A stretch of DNA of 64,000 nucleotides, taken from positions 203,140 to 267,139 of the forward strand of contig NZ_PNFB01000003.1 of NCBI RefSeq assembly GCF_003347015.1, given 5' to 3'. Numbering within the stretch: position 1 is the first letter of the stretch; the number at the start of each line of letters is the position of its first letter. This DNA is from Brachybacterium sp. YJGR34 (lineage in GTDB: Bacteria; Actinomycetota; Actinomycetes; Actinomycetales; Dermabacteraceae). The position numbers and the translations under genes were made by a program. Below the pieces are notes generated by a model. It saw only the letters and a list, made by a program, of their open reading frames with translations, was not told the origin of the DNA and searched no databases. Below, piece by piece: positions 43,173 to 51,780 of the stretch.

Positions 43173-44684
43173 ATGTCGAATTCGTCGTGGTGTCCGGGGC
43201 CTGAGGGGGATTTCTCCCCCGAGGCTCTCGCCGGTGCCGTCCGGGGGCGGGGGACCGAGGGGCTGACGGATCTGTTCACGGCGATGGCCGGGGTGCTGCA
43301 GGCTCTCGCGGCGGACCGCGGCGAGCTGTTCGCGACGGATGCGCGGGCCCGCGGCGCGTTCACGGTGCTGCTGGAGGCGCTGCAGAGCACGCGCGGAGCG
43401 GTCGATGCGCTGGAGGCGCGGACGCTGGTCGCCCTGCGGGACGTGACGCGGCGGGAGCGGCTGGCCGCGGCGCGGGACCGCGCGGCGCGCGGGGAGGGCA
43501 GGGCCCCGGCGGTGGGGGCGGTGCACGAGGACGCGGATCGGGTGACGCGGCGGGATCTGTCGCTGATCACGCGGAGGTCGCCGCATCGTGCGGGGCGGAC
43601 GCTGGGCTCGGCGCAGCGACTGGTGGAGTCGATGCCGTCGATGATGAGCGCACTGGGGGAGGGGAAGCTGGGCGCGGACGCGGTGTATGCGGCGGCGGAC
43701 GCGGGCGCGGTGCTGTCCCCGGAGACGCTCTCGGCGGTGGACGAGCAGCTGGGGCGGCGACTCGCGGACCTCGATTCGGCCGGGACGCGGCAGGTCAAGG
43801 ACGCGGTGGCGGTGATCGCGGCGGAGACGGACCCGGAGGGGGAGAGGGAGCGTCACCGTCGCTCGGTGCCGCGGCGCCATGTCACGCTGACGCCGGGACG
43901 GCACGGGATGGCGACGCTGAGCGCGCATCTGCCGGCGATGGAGGCGGAGCTGATCCGCAAGAAGCTGGCGCTGGCGGCGGAGCGGGCGCGCAGCGAGGGA
44001 TCCCGGGAGGGGCACGGGGCGCAGATGGCCGATGAGCTCGTGGCGCGCCTGCTCTCACGGGACGCGGAGGCGGAGCCGGTGACGCTCGAGCTGGGCGTGG
44101 TCATCACCGACCGGGCGCTGTTCCGTCCCGAGGCCGGGGAGGTCGCGCAGCTGGAGGGGTACGGACCGGTGCCGGCGGTGTCCGTACGGGCCCAGATCCG
44201 TGCTGCGCTGGAGACCCCGCAGGGCGAGGATCCCTTCGGGGCCGACGGACCGGCGGTGCGGGTGATGATCCGCCGCCTCTACACCCACCCCACCACGGGG
44301 GAGCTGGTGGCGATGGATGCGCGCTCGCGGGTCTTCCCGCCGGGGATGAAGAGGTTCCTGTCGCGCCGGGACCTGCGGTGCCGGGGCCCGTTCTGCAACG
44401 CCCACGCCCGGCAGGCCGATCACATCGTCCCCCACGCGCGGGGCGGGCCGACGAGCCTGGCGAACGGACAGCAGGTCTGTGCGCACTGCAACCAGAAGGA
44501 GGACGACACCGCGGCCGTCCTCCGCGAGCGCGCCCTGGGACGTCCCGGCCACAGCGTGACCTGGACCGGGCACTCCGGCGCCCGCCGCACCACCGTCCCC
44601 CCGCCCCTGATCTGGCCCCGAGGACGGGACCGGAGCCGGAGCCGGGGCCGGGAGCACGGCCCGGACCCGGACGGCGTGCCGTAG
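43173..44684 (+). CDS. DUF222 and HNH endonuclease-domain protein
   Basis: A 503-residue protein of the actinobacterial 13E12-like family. A helical DUF222 region covers about residues 30-370; the C-terminal HNH zinc-finger nuclease domain has CRGPFC, ADHIVPHARGG and CAHCNQKED (residues about 405-450) with the HNH-type His and Asn and four metal-binding cysteines. The tail is basic and repetitive (RDRSRSRGRE). Such genes are often multi-copy and their role is unsettled; DNA cleavage is inferred from the domain. An alternative in-frame start lies at 43116. Confidence 0.88.
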   Translation: MSNSSWCPGPEGDFSPEALAGAVRGRGTEGLTDLFTAMAGVLQALAADRGELFATDARARGAFTVLLEALQSTRGAVDALEARTLVALRDVTRRERLAAARDRAARGEGRAPAVGAVHEDADRVTRRDLSLITRRSPHRAGRTLGSAQRLVESMPSMMSALGEGKLGADAVYAAADAGAVLSPETLSAVDEQLGRRLADLDSAGTRQVKDAVAVIAAETDPEGERERHRRSVPRRHVTLTPGRHGMATLSAHLPAMEAELIRKKLALAAERARSEGSREGHGAQMADELVARLLSRDAEAEPVTLELGVVITDRALFRPEAGEVAQLEGYGPVPAVSVRAQIRAALETPQGEDPFGADGPAVRVMIRRLYTHPTTGELVAMDARSRVFPPGMKRFLSRRDLRCRGPFCNAHARQADHIVPHARGGPTSLANGQQVCAHCNQKEDDTAAVLRERALGRPGHSVTWTGHSGARRTTVPPPLIWPRGRDRSRSRGREHGPDPDGVP

Positions 44685-44696
44685 CTCCCGTCCTGG

Positions 44697-45671
44697 TCAC
44701 TCCACCCCGTCGGCCACCAGCCTCAGCGCCGCCTGCGCCGCGCCCTCCATGCCCGCGGACTCCTGGACGCAGCGCGCCAGCAGCCAACGGCGTGCCCGCG
44801 CCGGGTCCAGGCCCGCGAGGGATGCCATCCTCCCGGCGAAGCGGCTCGGCTCCGCGGCCAGGCGCTCGGGATCATTGAACATGTGCTGCAGCAGGTCGTA
44901 GTGCGGATCGCCCACGTACGGCTTCGGGTCGATGAGCACCCAGCGCCGCTCGGAGCCCTCGCCGGCGGCCAGCACGTTGGACGGATGCAGATCGGTCGCC
45001 AGGAGCACCTGCTCGCCGTCCCACTGCCGGGGCAGCTCGCGGAACAGGGCGAGGCCGTGGGCCGTGACGTCGGCGGGGAGCGAGGAGAGACCGGCCTCCG
45101 CGCGCTCCTGCGCCCCGTCCGCCCACCACGCGCACATCGAGCTGAGCGTCCGGAACTGTCCGGCCTCGGACGTGGGCAGCAGCTCCTCCGGTCGCACCCA
45201 GAGCTGCCGCGCCACGGCGACCACGATCTCGTCGCGCTCGGGCCAGGTCAGCAGCTGCGCGAGCGGCGTCCCGGGACGCACCCGGTCCAGCAGCAGGGCC
45301 GCCGTCGCGCCCCGACGCTCGCTGCGATGCACCCGCGCGGCCCCCCGCCCCTGCCAGGCGACCATCCCCGCCGCCTCGTCGCGGGCCTCGTCATGGGCCC
45401 AGGCCACCTTCAGCACCCGCTCGGAGCCGTCGACCTCCCGGACAGGCGCCACCCAGGCCGAGGAGCCTCCGGGGCGGAACGGGGCCGACGGCGTCAGCGA
45501 CCACCGGGCGAGCAGTTCCTCCACGATCCCCGGCAGGTCGTCGCGCCAGGCGACGAGGCCCGGGTCGGCGGCCTCGGCGAGCAGCGGCGGCATCGGGTGA
45601 CCGGCGACCAGCGGCGCACCGCCGCCCGCCGCACCGCCGCCCGCGGCGCCGCCGCTCTCCGGCCCGGTCAC
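44697..45671 (-). CDS. APH(6)/hydroxyurea phosphotransferase-family kinase
   Basis: A 324-residue protein of the streptomycin 6-kinase/hydroxyurea phosphotransferase family. SSAWVAPVREVDGSERVLKV near 70 has the ATP-binding lysine, LLATDLHPSNVLAAG near 222 is the Brenner catalytic loop with Asp and Asn, and LIDPKPYVGDPHYDLLQ carries the metal-binding Asp. Its true substrate is unknown, and resistance should not be assumed. The GTG start overlaps the stop of the upstream hydrolase (GTGA). A low-complexity Gly/Ala stretch in the first 25 residues makes the start uncertain; Met27 is an alternative. Confidence 0.85.
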   Translation of the reverse strand: MTGPESGGAAGGGAAGGGAPLVAGHPMPPLLAEAADPGLVAWRDDLPGIVEELLARWSLTPSAPFRPGGSSAWVAPVREVDGSERVLKVAWAHDEARDEAAGMVAWQGRGAARVHRSERRGATAALLLDRVRPGTPLAQLLTWPERDEIVVAVARQLWVRPEELLPTSEAGQFRTLSSMCAWWADGAQERAEAGLSSLPADVTAHGLALFRELPRQWDGEQVLLATDLHPSNVLAAGEGSERRWVLIDPKPYVGDPHYDLLQHMFNDPERLAAEPSRFAGRMASLAGLDPARARRWLLARCVQESAGMEGAAQAALRLVADGVE

Positions 45672-47251
45672 GGCGCGACCACCCGCTCGGGCATCGTGAA
45701 GTCCGCGCTCGGCGTGAGCACCTGCCCGGTGCTGATCAGGGCCGTGCAGCGCACGGTCCCGTCCCCCGTGCTCCTCCCGAGGCGCGCCAGCAGGGGCTCG
45801 GACCAGCTCCCGTAGCCCGAATCGCCCCAGGCCGGGAGCTCCACCGCCTCCGCGCCCGGCGCGATCGGGTCCTCGCGCACCGCGCCGACGGATAGCTCGA
45901 GCGCCGTCGCCGCCGGGTCCGCGGACGCCTCGTCCAGCGCGAACAGCCGCACACCCAGACGCGTCAGCCGCGTGCGGCCCCACAGCGAGTCGTAGGTGCC
46001 GGTGAGGACCTCCGTGAGCTCCTCGGCGCTCAGCGCACTCCCGGCCGCGGCCGGCTCCACCGCGGCCTGGGCGGACAGCACCGCCGGGCGCGGCCGACCG
46101 TCGGAGCCGCCGCCCTGCGCCCCGGGGCTCTCCCACTCCTCGGCGCTCGGTGCCGGCCGGCCCGCCGCGAGGGAGAGCAGCCCCAGGATCCCCAGGGCCA
46201 GCTCGGAGCTCGGCGCGTCCACGGCGGTCCCGATCACGCTTACCACCAGGCGTTCTCTCGGCGCGGCCCAGGTGCGGGACAGGCCCGTCGGGAAGCCCCC
46301 GGAGTGGCCGATCACCGTGAAGCCGTGCAACCGGCCCTCCTGCAGCCCCAGCCCGTACTGGCCGCCGTCGTGCAGGGACCAGACCCGTCGGCGCATCTCC
46401 CGCAGGGAGCCCGGCGTCAGCAGCGCATCACCGGTGAGCACCTCCCCGGCGAAGCGCGCGATGCTCCCCGCGCTCGCCCAGAAGCCGGTCGCGGCCGCGA
46501 GCGCACCGGTGGGGATCTGCTCCACCACCCGCCGCGGGCCGTGCAGGAGGGAGGTGTGTCCGGCGGCGAAGCCCCCGGGCGTCTCCGGACCGGGGGCGTC
46601 CGCCGGGAGGTCCGGGCCGATGCCCTCCACCCCCACCGGGTCGAGCACCAGCGCGGTGACCGCCGCGGCGAAGTCCTGCCCGGTGACCTCCTCGATGACC
46701 AGGCCCAGCAGGCCGTAGCCGATGTTCGAGTACTGCAGGTGCAGCCCCGCCTCCGCCGTGACGGCGCCGGTGCGCGCGATCTCCAGCAGCTGCTCGCGCT
46801 CCGGGAAGGGAGTGCCCAGGCGCCACCACCGCGAGTCCGCGGAGTCCCGGGTCAGGCCCGAGGAGTGGGAGAGCAGGTCGCGCAGGGTGCGGTCCGCGAC
46901 GGGAGAGCCGGCCAGCTCCGCCACGCGCTCGCCGACGGTGTCGTCCAGGCGCAGCCGCCCCTGCTCCCGCAGCCGCATCACGGCCAGGGCGGTGATCATC
47001 TTCGAGTGCGAGGCGATCCGCAGGCGGTGCGCGGTGGTCAGCGGCAGATCGGCCGAGACGTCGGCAGGCCCCACGGCGACCTCGGTGATCAGCTGGCCGT
47101 CGTGCCAGATCGCGGCCTGGATCCCGGTCTGGCGGCGCAGACGGCGCTGGGTCTCGAGCCACTCCGGCAGCATCGCGGCGACGTCCCGGACGGCGGCGTG
47201 CGGCAGCGCGGCGGGAGCGGAGGACGGACGGGCGGTGGCCGAGGCGGTCAC
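45668..47251 (-). CDS. Beta-lactamase-fold serine hydrolase
   Basis: A 527-residue class C/penicillin-binding-like serine hydrolase. SHSK near 80 is the SxxK motif, YSNIG near 173 the YxN, and HSGGF near 315 the third motif, so all three are intact. A C-terminal extension of about 150 residues resembles the lipocalin-like domain of such esterases. No signal peptide is evident. The GTG start has GAAGGAG upstream and a TAGTGT -10. The kinase gene is coupled at its stop codon. Confidence 0.92.
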   Translation of the reverse strand: MTASATARPSSAPAALPHAAVRDVAAMLPEWLETQRRLRRQTGIQAAIWHDGQLITEVAVGPADVSADLPLTTAHRLRIASHSKMITALAVMRLREQGRLRLDDTVGERVAELAGSPVADRTLRDLLSHSSGLTRDSADSRWWRLGTPFPEREQLLEIARTGAVTAEAGLHLQYSNIGYGLLGLVIEEVTGQDFAAAVTALVLDPVGVEGIGPDLPADAPGPETPGGFAAGHTSLLHGPRRVVEQIPTGALAAATGFWASAGSIARFAGEVLTGDALLTPGSLREMRRRVWSLHDGGQYGLGLQEGRLHGFTVIGHSGGFPTGLSRTWAAPRERLVVSVIGTAVDAPSSELALGILGLLSLAAGRPAPSAEEWESPGAQGGGSDGRPRPAVLSAQAAVEPAAAGSALSAEELTEVLTGTYDSLWGRTRLTRLGVRLFALDEASADPAATALELSVGAVREDPIAPGAEAVELPAWGDSGYGSWSEPLLARLGRSTGDGTVRCTALISTGQVLTPSADFTMPERVVAP

Positions 47252-47326
47252 GGCATCTCCTTCGAGGTCGGGACGAGAGACACACTACGGTCCCGGGCTC
47301 CCTGCCGCGCCCGCTAGCATGCGGTC

Positions 47327-48064
47327 GTGAAACCGTTCGTGCAGATCGCCACCCGCCCCGAGGACGACGTCGCCCTCACCGAGCGCCAGGCGGTGCTGTC
47401 GTTCACCGGTCTCGCCGAGGACGAGCTGCTGTGGGCCCGGCTGGACCGCGATCCCTTCCCCGACCTCGCCATGGAGGACATCTCCGGGATCATCCTGTGC
47501 GGCAGCCCCTTCACCGTCTCCGACCCGGTGGAGTCCAAGCCCGCCGCGCAGATCAGGGCGGAGCAGGAGATCTTCCGGATCCTGGACCAGGTGATCGCCG
47601 CCGACCTCCCCTTCCTCGGCGCCTGCTACGGCATCGGCACTCTCGGCACCCACCAGGGCGCCCTCGTCGACACCGTCCACGGCGAACCGCTGGGCGTCGT
47701 CGAGGCGACCCTCACGCCCGCGGGGCGGCGGGACCCGTTGATCGAGGCGGCGGGACTGAGCAAGTCCTTCGACGGGATCGTGGGCCACAAGGAGGCGGTG
47801 CACACCCTGCCCGATCACGCGACCGTGCTGGTCTCGGGGACCACCTGCCCGGTGCAGATGTTCCGCGTGGGCACCCGCCAGTACGCCACCCAGTTCCATC
47901 CGGAGCTGGACATCCCCTCCACCATCGAGCGGGCGCGCGCCTACCGCGACCACGGGTACTTCTCCCCGGACCAGATGGAGGAGCTCTTCGCGACCCTCCG
48001 CCGCCGCAGCGCGGACCAGCCGCCCCGCCTCCTGCGCGCCTTCGTCGAGGTGTTCGCCCGCTGA
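47327..48064 (+). CDS. Class I glutamine amidotransferase (GuaA-like)
   Basis: A 245-residue free-standing GATase domain. The nucleophile Cys100 is in LGACYGIG, and the catalytic His-x-Glu is in QFHPELD near 190; GIILCGSPFTVSD near 55 begins the oxyanion strand. It resembles the glutaminase half of GMP synthase but has no synthetase domain, so the acceptor reaction is unknown. The GTG start lies 6 nt after TAGCAT (47315-47320), a leaderless start divergent from the hydrolase gene. Confidence 0.92.
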   Translation: MKPFVQIATRPEDDVALTERQAVLSFTGLAEDELLWARLDRDPFPDLAMEDISGIILCGSPFTVSDPVESKPAAQIRAEQEIFRILDQVIAADLPFLGACYGIGTLGTHQGALVDTVHGEPLGVVEATLTPAGRRDPLIEAAGLSKSFDGIVGHKEAVHTLPDHATVLVSGTTCPVQMFRVGTRQYATQFHPELDIPSTIERARAYRDHGYFSPDQMEELFATLRRRSADQPPRLLRAFVEVFAR

Positions 48065-48142
48065 TCCGGGCGGTGCCGCGGTCGACAGGCCCGCGCCGTC
48101 ATCTCCCGGCCCGCCGGCACCGGCTCGGGTAACCTCCGCACC

Positions 48143-49045
48143 GTGCCCCGTTTCACACCTGAGCAGGTCCGCCGCCGTCAGATCGTCGCCGGAGCGATCG
48201 CCGTGCTGCTCGTGCTCGCCGTCGGCGGATGCACCGTCAGCATGATCGGCGCGCTGCGCGGCGGCGAGGAGGCCGCAGGTCGGGGCGCCGACGAGGCGAT
48301 CGCGGACCGGGAGCCCTTCGTCGCCGACGACGAGGCGATGACCGTCCCCGCCACCGCCCAGGACGCGGCGGTCGCCGCGAACCTGCCCGAGGGGATCGAG
48401 CTCGCACCGGACGAGGTCCTGGGCATCGACGTCTCCAGCCATCAGGGCGACATCGCCTGGGACCAGGTCGCCGCCGACGGCGTCGCCTTCGCGTACGTCA
48501 AGGCGACCGAGGGCTCCGGCTTCGTCGACTCCCACTTCCGCGCCAATTGGGACGGGGCCGAGGGGGCCGGCATCACCCCCGGCGCCTACCACTACTTCAC
48601 GCTGTGCTCCCCGGGCGCCGAGCAGGCGGAGGACTTCCTCGCCGCGGCGCCCCCGGTGGACGGGGCGCTGCCACCGGCGCTGGACCTCGAGTTCGACGGG
48701 GCCTGCGAGGAGCGGCCCGAGGCGGCGCACGCCCAGACCGAGATCGACGAGTTCACCGCGATCGTCGAGGAGGCGTGGGGGCGGCGCCTGGTCATCTACT
48801 CCTCCTCCGAGTGGCGCGCGCACTACGGGCTCCCGGTCACCGACTCGCGGCCGGACTGGCTGTTCGCCGCTGGCCAGCGGCCCGAGCAGGAGGACTGGGC
48901 GGTGTGGCAGCTGCGCTTCGACGGCACGGTCGCGGGGATCGACGGCGGGGTCGACATCGACGTGGCCCGGATCGAGCAGCTGCGCGAGGGGGCGGCCATC
49001 CCCGAGGGGGAGGGCGCTCTCGTCCACGCGCCGCCGGAGGACTGA
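48143..49045 (+). CDS. GH25 lysozyme-like secreted or anchored hydrolase
   Basis: A 300-residue glycoside hydrolase family 25 protein that would cut the N-acetylmuramic acid linkages of peptidoglycan. An N-terminal hydrophobic stretch (residues 13-30, ending VGGC) is a membrane anchor or possible lipobox. After an acidic linker, GIDVSSHQGDIAWDQ near 96, GAYHYFTLCSPG, LDLEFDG (catalytic Asp and Glu) and VDIDVARIEQL complete the GH25 barrel. It may remodel the cell's own wall. The GTG start follows TAACCT by 7 nt. Confidence 0.93.
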   Translation: MPRFTPEQVRRRQIVAGAIAVLLVLAVGGCTVSMIGALRGGEEAAGRGADEAIADREPFVADDEAMTVPATAQDAAVAANLPEGIELAPDEVLGIDVSSHQGDIAWDQVAADGVAFAYVKATEGSGFVDSHFRANWDGAEGAGITPGAYHYFTLCSPGAEQAEDFLAAAPPVDGALPPALDLEFDGACEERPEAAHAQTEIDEFTAIVEEAWGRRLVIYSSSEWRAHYGLPVTDSRPDWLFAAGQRPEQEDWAVWQLRFDGTVAGIDGGVDIDVARIEQLREGAAIPEGEGALVHAPPED

Positions 49046-49062
49046 GAGGCCGCGGCGTCGGC

Positions 49063-49512
49063 TCAGCCGGGCAGGTCGCGCCCGCGGACGGTCTCGCGCC
49101 GGTAGTCGGCGACCAGCTGATCGAGGACCGTGGTCCAGTGCTCGAGCAGTCCCTGGCGCTCGGCCGGCCCCAGCAGCCGTTCCTGGTGGACCGCGAGCAC
49201 CGTGCCGCCCGCGGCCTCCTGCAGCGTCACCTGGAACACCGTCTCGTGATCGAGGGCCTCGGGCTGCCAGCGCAGGCGCACCCGTCGGCCCATATGGCAG
49301 CCGACCACGCGGCCGCACGCCGCGGTCCCGCGGCGCAGCGGGGCGCCCACCATCTGCGGGACGGACTCGACGCCCAGCCACTGCGGGAGCCACTCGGACA
49401 GCAGGCGCCGCCAGACGTCCTGGTCGGGGGCGGGAAGGGTGCGACGCACGCCGAGCTCCCACCCGGCGTCATGGGTGAGGCCGACGGGATGGTGCCAGGT
49501 CTCGGTCTGCAT
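49063..49512 (-). CDS. SRPBCC/AHSA1-like protein
   Basis: A 149-residue protein with the helix-grip pattern of the SRPBCC superfamily: LGVRRTLPAPDQDVWRRLLS opens the domain, and ETVFQVTLQEAAGGTVLAVH is the central strand pair, followed by a long C-terminal helix. These bind hydrophobic ligands or act as co-chaperone-like domains; the ligand is unknown. TACCGT lies 6 nt upstream of the ATG, so it is probably leaderless. It converges on the GH25 gene with a 17-base gap. Confidence 0.85.
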   Translation of the reverse strand: MQTETWHHPVGLTHDAGWELGVRRTLPAPDQDVWRRLLSEWLPQWLGVESVPQMVGAPLRRGTAACGRVVGCHMGRRVRLRWQPEALDHETVFQVTLQEAAGGTVLAVHQERLLGPAERQGLLEHWTTVLDQLVADYRRETVRGRDLPG

Positions 49513-49650
49513 ACGGCCACGGTAGGGCGAGGCCCCGGGGGATCCCAGGGCGCTCTCCGAGGCGTCCTCAGGTGTTCGCCGATCCGTCGCCGAGCGGCCA
49601 TCCGCAGGCAGGCGAGCCGGCGCGTCGGGGCTGCCTGGCATGCTCTGACC

Positions 49651-49713
49651 ATGACAGCGCGCCGGACCCGCCCTCCCGCCCCCACCCCGTCGTGGTGCCG
49701 GGGGAGGCGCTGA
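49651..49713 (+). CDS. Putative leader peptide of the AAA ATPase gene (20 aa)
   Basis: MTARRTRPPAPTPSWCRGRR, then a TGA that overlaps the ATPase ATG (TGATG). A degenerate -10, CATGCT (49639-49644), lies 6 nt before its ATG, the leaderless spacing seen elsewhere here. It is weaker than the other two leader peptides because the hexamer lacks its first T and the ATPase has its own good ribosome binding site. Confidence 0.3.
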   Translation: MTARRTRPPAPTPSWCRGRR

Positions 49714-50435
49714 TGCCCGGCCTGCTCGACGGCCCGGTGCTCCCGCTGCGGGAGGTGCGTGCCCATCCCGAGGCACCCGCGGACCTCTCCGTGTGGCCGG
49801 CGACCCTGCCACCGGTGCGCCAGGTCCTCGAGGGCGGCCTGGTGCTCGGGGCGTCCACGGTGCTGACCGGGGACAACGGTGCCGGGAAGTCCACCCTCGT
49901 CGAGGCGATCGCCGCGGCGTACGGCCTGAATCCCGAGGGCGGCGGCACCGGCGCGCAGCACGCCACCCGCGCCACCGAGTCGCCGCTGGCCGATCACCTG
50001 CAGCTGGTCCGCGGTGCGGGCGCTCCGCGCTCGGGCTTCTTCCTGCGGGCCGAGACCATGCACTCCCTGTTCACGTACTACGAGGAGATCGGCGTGGGCG
50101 GGATGATGCATGAGCGCAGCCACGGGGAGTCGTTCCTCGAGATCGTCGCCGAGCGGTCCCGATCGCGCGGGCTGTGGGTGCTGGACGAGCCGGAGTCGGC
50201 ACTGTCGCTGCCCGGCTGCCTGGCCCTGCTGGGGCTCCTGCGGGACCTGGTCGGCACCGGATCGCAGGTCATCCTGTCCACCCACTCCCCGGTGCTCGCG
50301 GCGCTGCCCGGCGCGGACCTCTACGAGGTGGGCACCTGGGGGCTGCGCCGCAGCGACTACGACGATCTCGAGCTGGTGCGCACCTGGCGCAGCTTCCTGG
50401 ACTCCCCGCAGCGGTTCCTGCGGCACGTGGACTGA
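49713..50435 (+). CDS. Small AAA/ABC-type ATPase
   Basis: A 240-residue stand-alone ATPase of the AAA_21/ABC-like predicted-ATPase group. Walker A is GDNGAGKST near 53, a HGESFLEIV stretch near 136 takes the place of the ABC signature, Walker B is LWVLDEPESAL near 156, and the H-loop is LSTHSPVLAALPGAD. It has no membrane partner next to it and no nuclease neighbour, so the role is unknown. GGGGGAGG precedes the ATG. It converges on pdxH through a hairpin. Confidence 0.88.
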   Translation: MPGLLDGPVLPLREVRAHPEAPADLSVWPATLPPVRQVLEGGLVLGASTVLTGDNGAGKSTLVEAIAAAYGLNPEGGGTGAQHATRATESPLADHLQLVRGAGAPRSGFFLRAETMHSLFTYYEEIGVGGMMHERSHGESFLEIVAERSRSRGLWVLDEPESALSLPGCLALLGLLRDLVGTGSQVILSTHSPVLAALPGADLYEVGTWGLRRSDYDDLELVRTWRSFLDSPQRFLRHVD

Positions 50436-50443
50436 GGGGCCCG

Positions 50444-50463
50444 GCGCCGGCGACCGCCGGCGC
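50444..50463. terminator. Hairpin between the convergent ATPase and pdxH genes
   Basis: GCGCCGGC, a 4-base loop GACC, then GCCGGCGC. It fills the gap between the ATPase stop (50435) and the pdxH stop (50464) and is symmetrical, so it could end transcripts from both sides. No T tract is present. Confidence 0.45.
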
Positions 50464-51162
50464 TCAGGGCTGCAGTCGGTGCCGGCTCCAGGCACCGCCC
50501 GCCGTCCGGAGGTACGCGATCCGGTCGTGGAAGCGGTGCTCGCGGCCCTGCCAGAACTCCATGCGCTCGGCCTGCACCCGCAGCCCGCCCCAGTGCGCGG
50601 GCCGCGGCACCGGACCGTCCGCGAAGCGCGCCTCGACCTCGGCGTACTGTTGCTCGAGATCCTCCCGGGAGGCGATCTCCTCCGACTGCTGGGAGGCCCA
50701 GGCGCCCAGCTGGGCGCCGCGCGGGCGCCGCGCCCAGTAGGCGTCGGAGACCGCGGCGGGGACCGGTGCGGCGGCCCCCTCGATGCGCACCTGGCGCTGC
50801 AGCGCGTACCAGGGCATCAGCAGCGCGGCCCGCGGGGTCGCCGCGATCTCGCGCGCCTTGGCGGAGCGCAGGTTGGTGTAGACGACGAAGCCCTCGGCGT
50901 CATGATCCTTGAGCAGCACGGTCCGCGAGCGCGGGGACGGGGCGCCCGCGGCGTCGAGGGCGACCGTCGAGAGCACCACGGCGGACGGATCGCTGAGATC
51001 GCCGTGCTCGGCGCGACGGGCGAAGGCCGCGTCCAGCCAGGCGTCGAAGAGCGCGATCGGGTCCTCGGGCGCATCGTCGGCGAGGGACCCGGTGAGGTAG
51101 TCGGTGCGCTCGGCGGCCAGGCGGTTCCCGGGGGTGGGCTCGGTCGCGGGGTGCTCGCTCAT
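50464..51162 (-). CDS. pdxH: Pyridoxamine 5'-phosphate oxidase
   Basis: A 232-residue FMN-dependent enzyme that oxidises pyridoxamine or pyridoxine phosphate to pyridoxal phosphate. SRTVLLKDHDAEGFVVYTN near 80 and LLMPWYALQRQVRIEG near 115 bind FMN and substrate, and the C-terminal WGGLRVQAERMEFWQG with RFHDRIAYLR is the PdxH dimerisation domain. Length is normal. TAGGAT lies 7 nt before the ATG, so it appears leaderless. The long inverted repeat at 51239-51315 lies upstream. Confidence 0.95.
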   Translation of the reverse strand: MSEHPATEPTPGNRLAAERTDYLTGSLADDAPEDPIALFDAWLDAAFARRAEHGDLSDPSAVVLSTVALDAAGAPSPRSRTVLLKDHDAEGFVVYTNLRSAKAREIAATPRAALLMPWYALQRQVRIEGAAAPVPAAVSDAYWARRPRGAQLGAWASQQSEEIASREDLEQQYAEVEARFADGPVPRPAHWGGLRVQAERMEFWQGREHRFHDRIAYLRTAGGAWSRHRLQP

Positions 51163-51238
51163 GGCGGTGATCCTAGGCCGTGGCGACGGCCGATGGCACG
51201 GGCGCCGACGGTCGATCCCTCCATGCAGTGGCCGGTCG

Positions 51239-51315
51239 ATGACGATCAGTGTCGGAATGCGTCCAGGTGGGCCCCATAGCGACGAGCCTGGCCGTATTCC
51301 GACAGTGATCGTCAT
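51239..51315. repeat. Long imperfect inverted repeat (MITE/REP-like hairpin)
   Basis: Bases 51239-51261 and 51293-51315 are inverted copies matching at 21 of 23 positions (start ATGACGATCA, end TGATCGTCAT). After one mismatch, CCAGG and CCTGG extend the stem, giving 26 of 29 pairs around a 19-base loop. It lies between the small minus-strand gene at 51371-51679 and pdxH, and no other copy was noticed in the window. Confidence 0.7.
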
Positions 51316-51370
51316 GTCCTGCCGGCGCCCCGGGTCCGGCGGCCGAGTCCTCACCGCCACGGCGTCCGGC

Positions 51371-51679
51371 TCAGGCGGTGGCGAGGTGCCCGCCGCCGTG
51401 CCCGGTGCGCCGGTGCGTCCCGTGCCCGCGGCCCAGCAGCGCGAGCAGGCCGCGACGGCGCGCGGGCCGCGCCGCGGGGTCGGCCGGGCCGGGGGCCGCG
51501 GCAGGGGCGACGATGAGCTCGAGCGTGCTGGGGTCCAGGCCGCGGGCGCCGGCGCGGGTCCGGGTGGCGCGCAGGGCCCGCAGCGACTCCAGGTCGCCCC
51601 ACTCCTCGGGCAGCGGGCGGTAGTCGATGAGGTCGGTGGTGGCTCGGGTCCGGCTGGTGGCGATGGTCGCGTCTCTCAT
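51371..51679 (-). CDS. Small hypothetical protein
   Basis: A 102-residue protein I do not recognise. The N-terminal half is polar and contains TDLIDYRPLPEEWGDLESLR; the C-terminal half is Ala/Pro/Arg-rich and ends with a His/Gly-rich tail (GHGTHRRTGHGGGH) that could bind metal. No membrane segment or signal is seen. AGTGGAGG precedes the chosen ATG. A longer in-frame start at 51739 exists but lacks a ribosome binding site. Confidence 0.55.
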   Translation of the reverse strand: MRDATIATSRTRATTDLIDYRPLPEEWGDLESLRALRATRTRAGARGLDPSTLELIVAPAAAPGPADPAARPARRRGLLALLGRGHGTHRRTGHGGGHLATA

Positions 51680-51780
51680 GCCTCCACTGTCCTCGCGCTC
51701 GCCGCGCGGCGCGTCCGCCCGGGAGCGCGGGGAGGTCATCCTGTGGTCGGATCCTGGGACGCGATCGAGGGCGAGAGGTG

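Noticed and set aside
43173..44684. DUF222-HNH gene as a mobile intron or restriction enzyme
   Set aside because: No methyltransferase, intron structure, integrase or target duplication is visible; the family is a common chromosomal multi-copy one in actinobacteria.
40539..47251. Antibiotic-resistance island (two beta-lactamase-fold genes and an APH(6)-like gene)
   Set aside because: Both lactamase-fold proteins lack an export signal, and one lacks the YxN motif; the kinase belongs to a broad family with unknown native substrates. No mobile element is near. Housekeeping or scavenging roles are more likely.
49713..50435. Defence-system ATPase (for example part of an ATPase-nuclease pair)
   Set aside because: The flanking genes are an SRPBCC protein and pdxH; there is no nuclease, toxin or other defence gene next to it.
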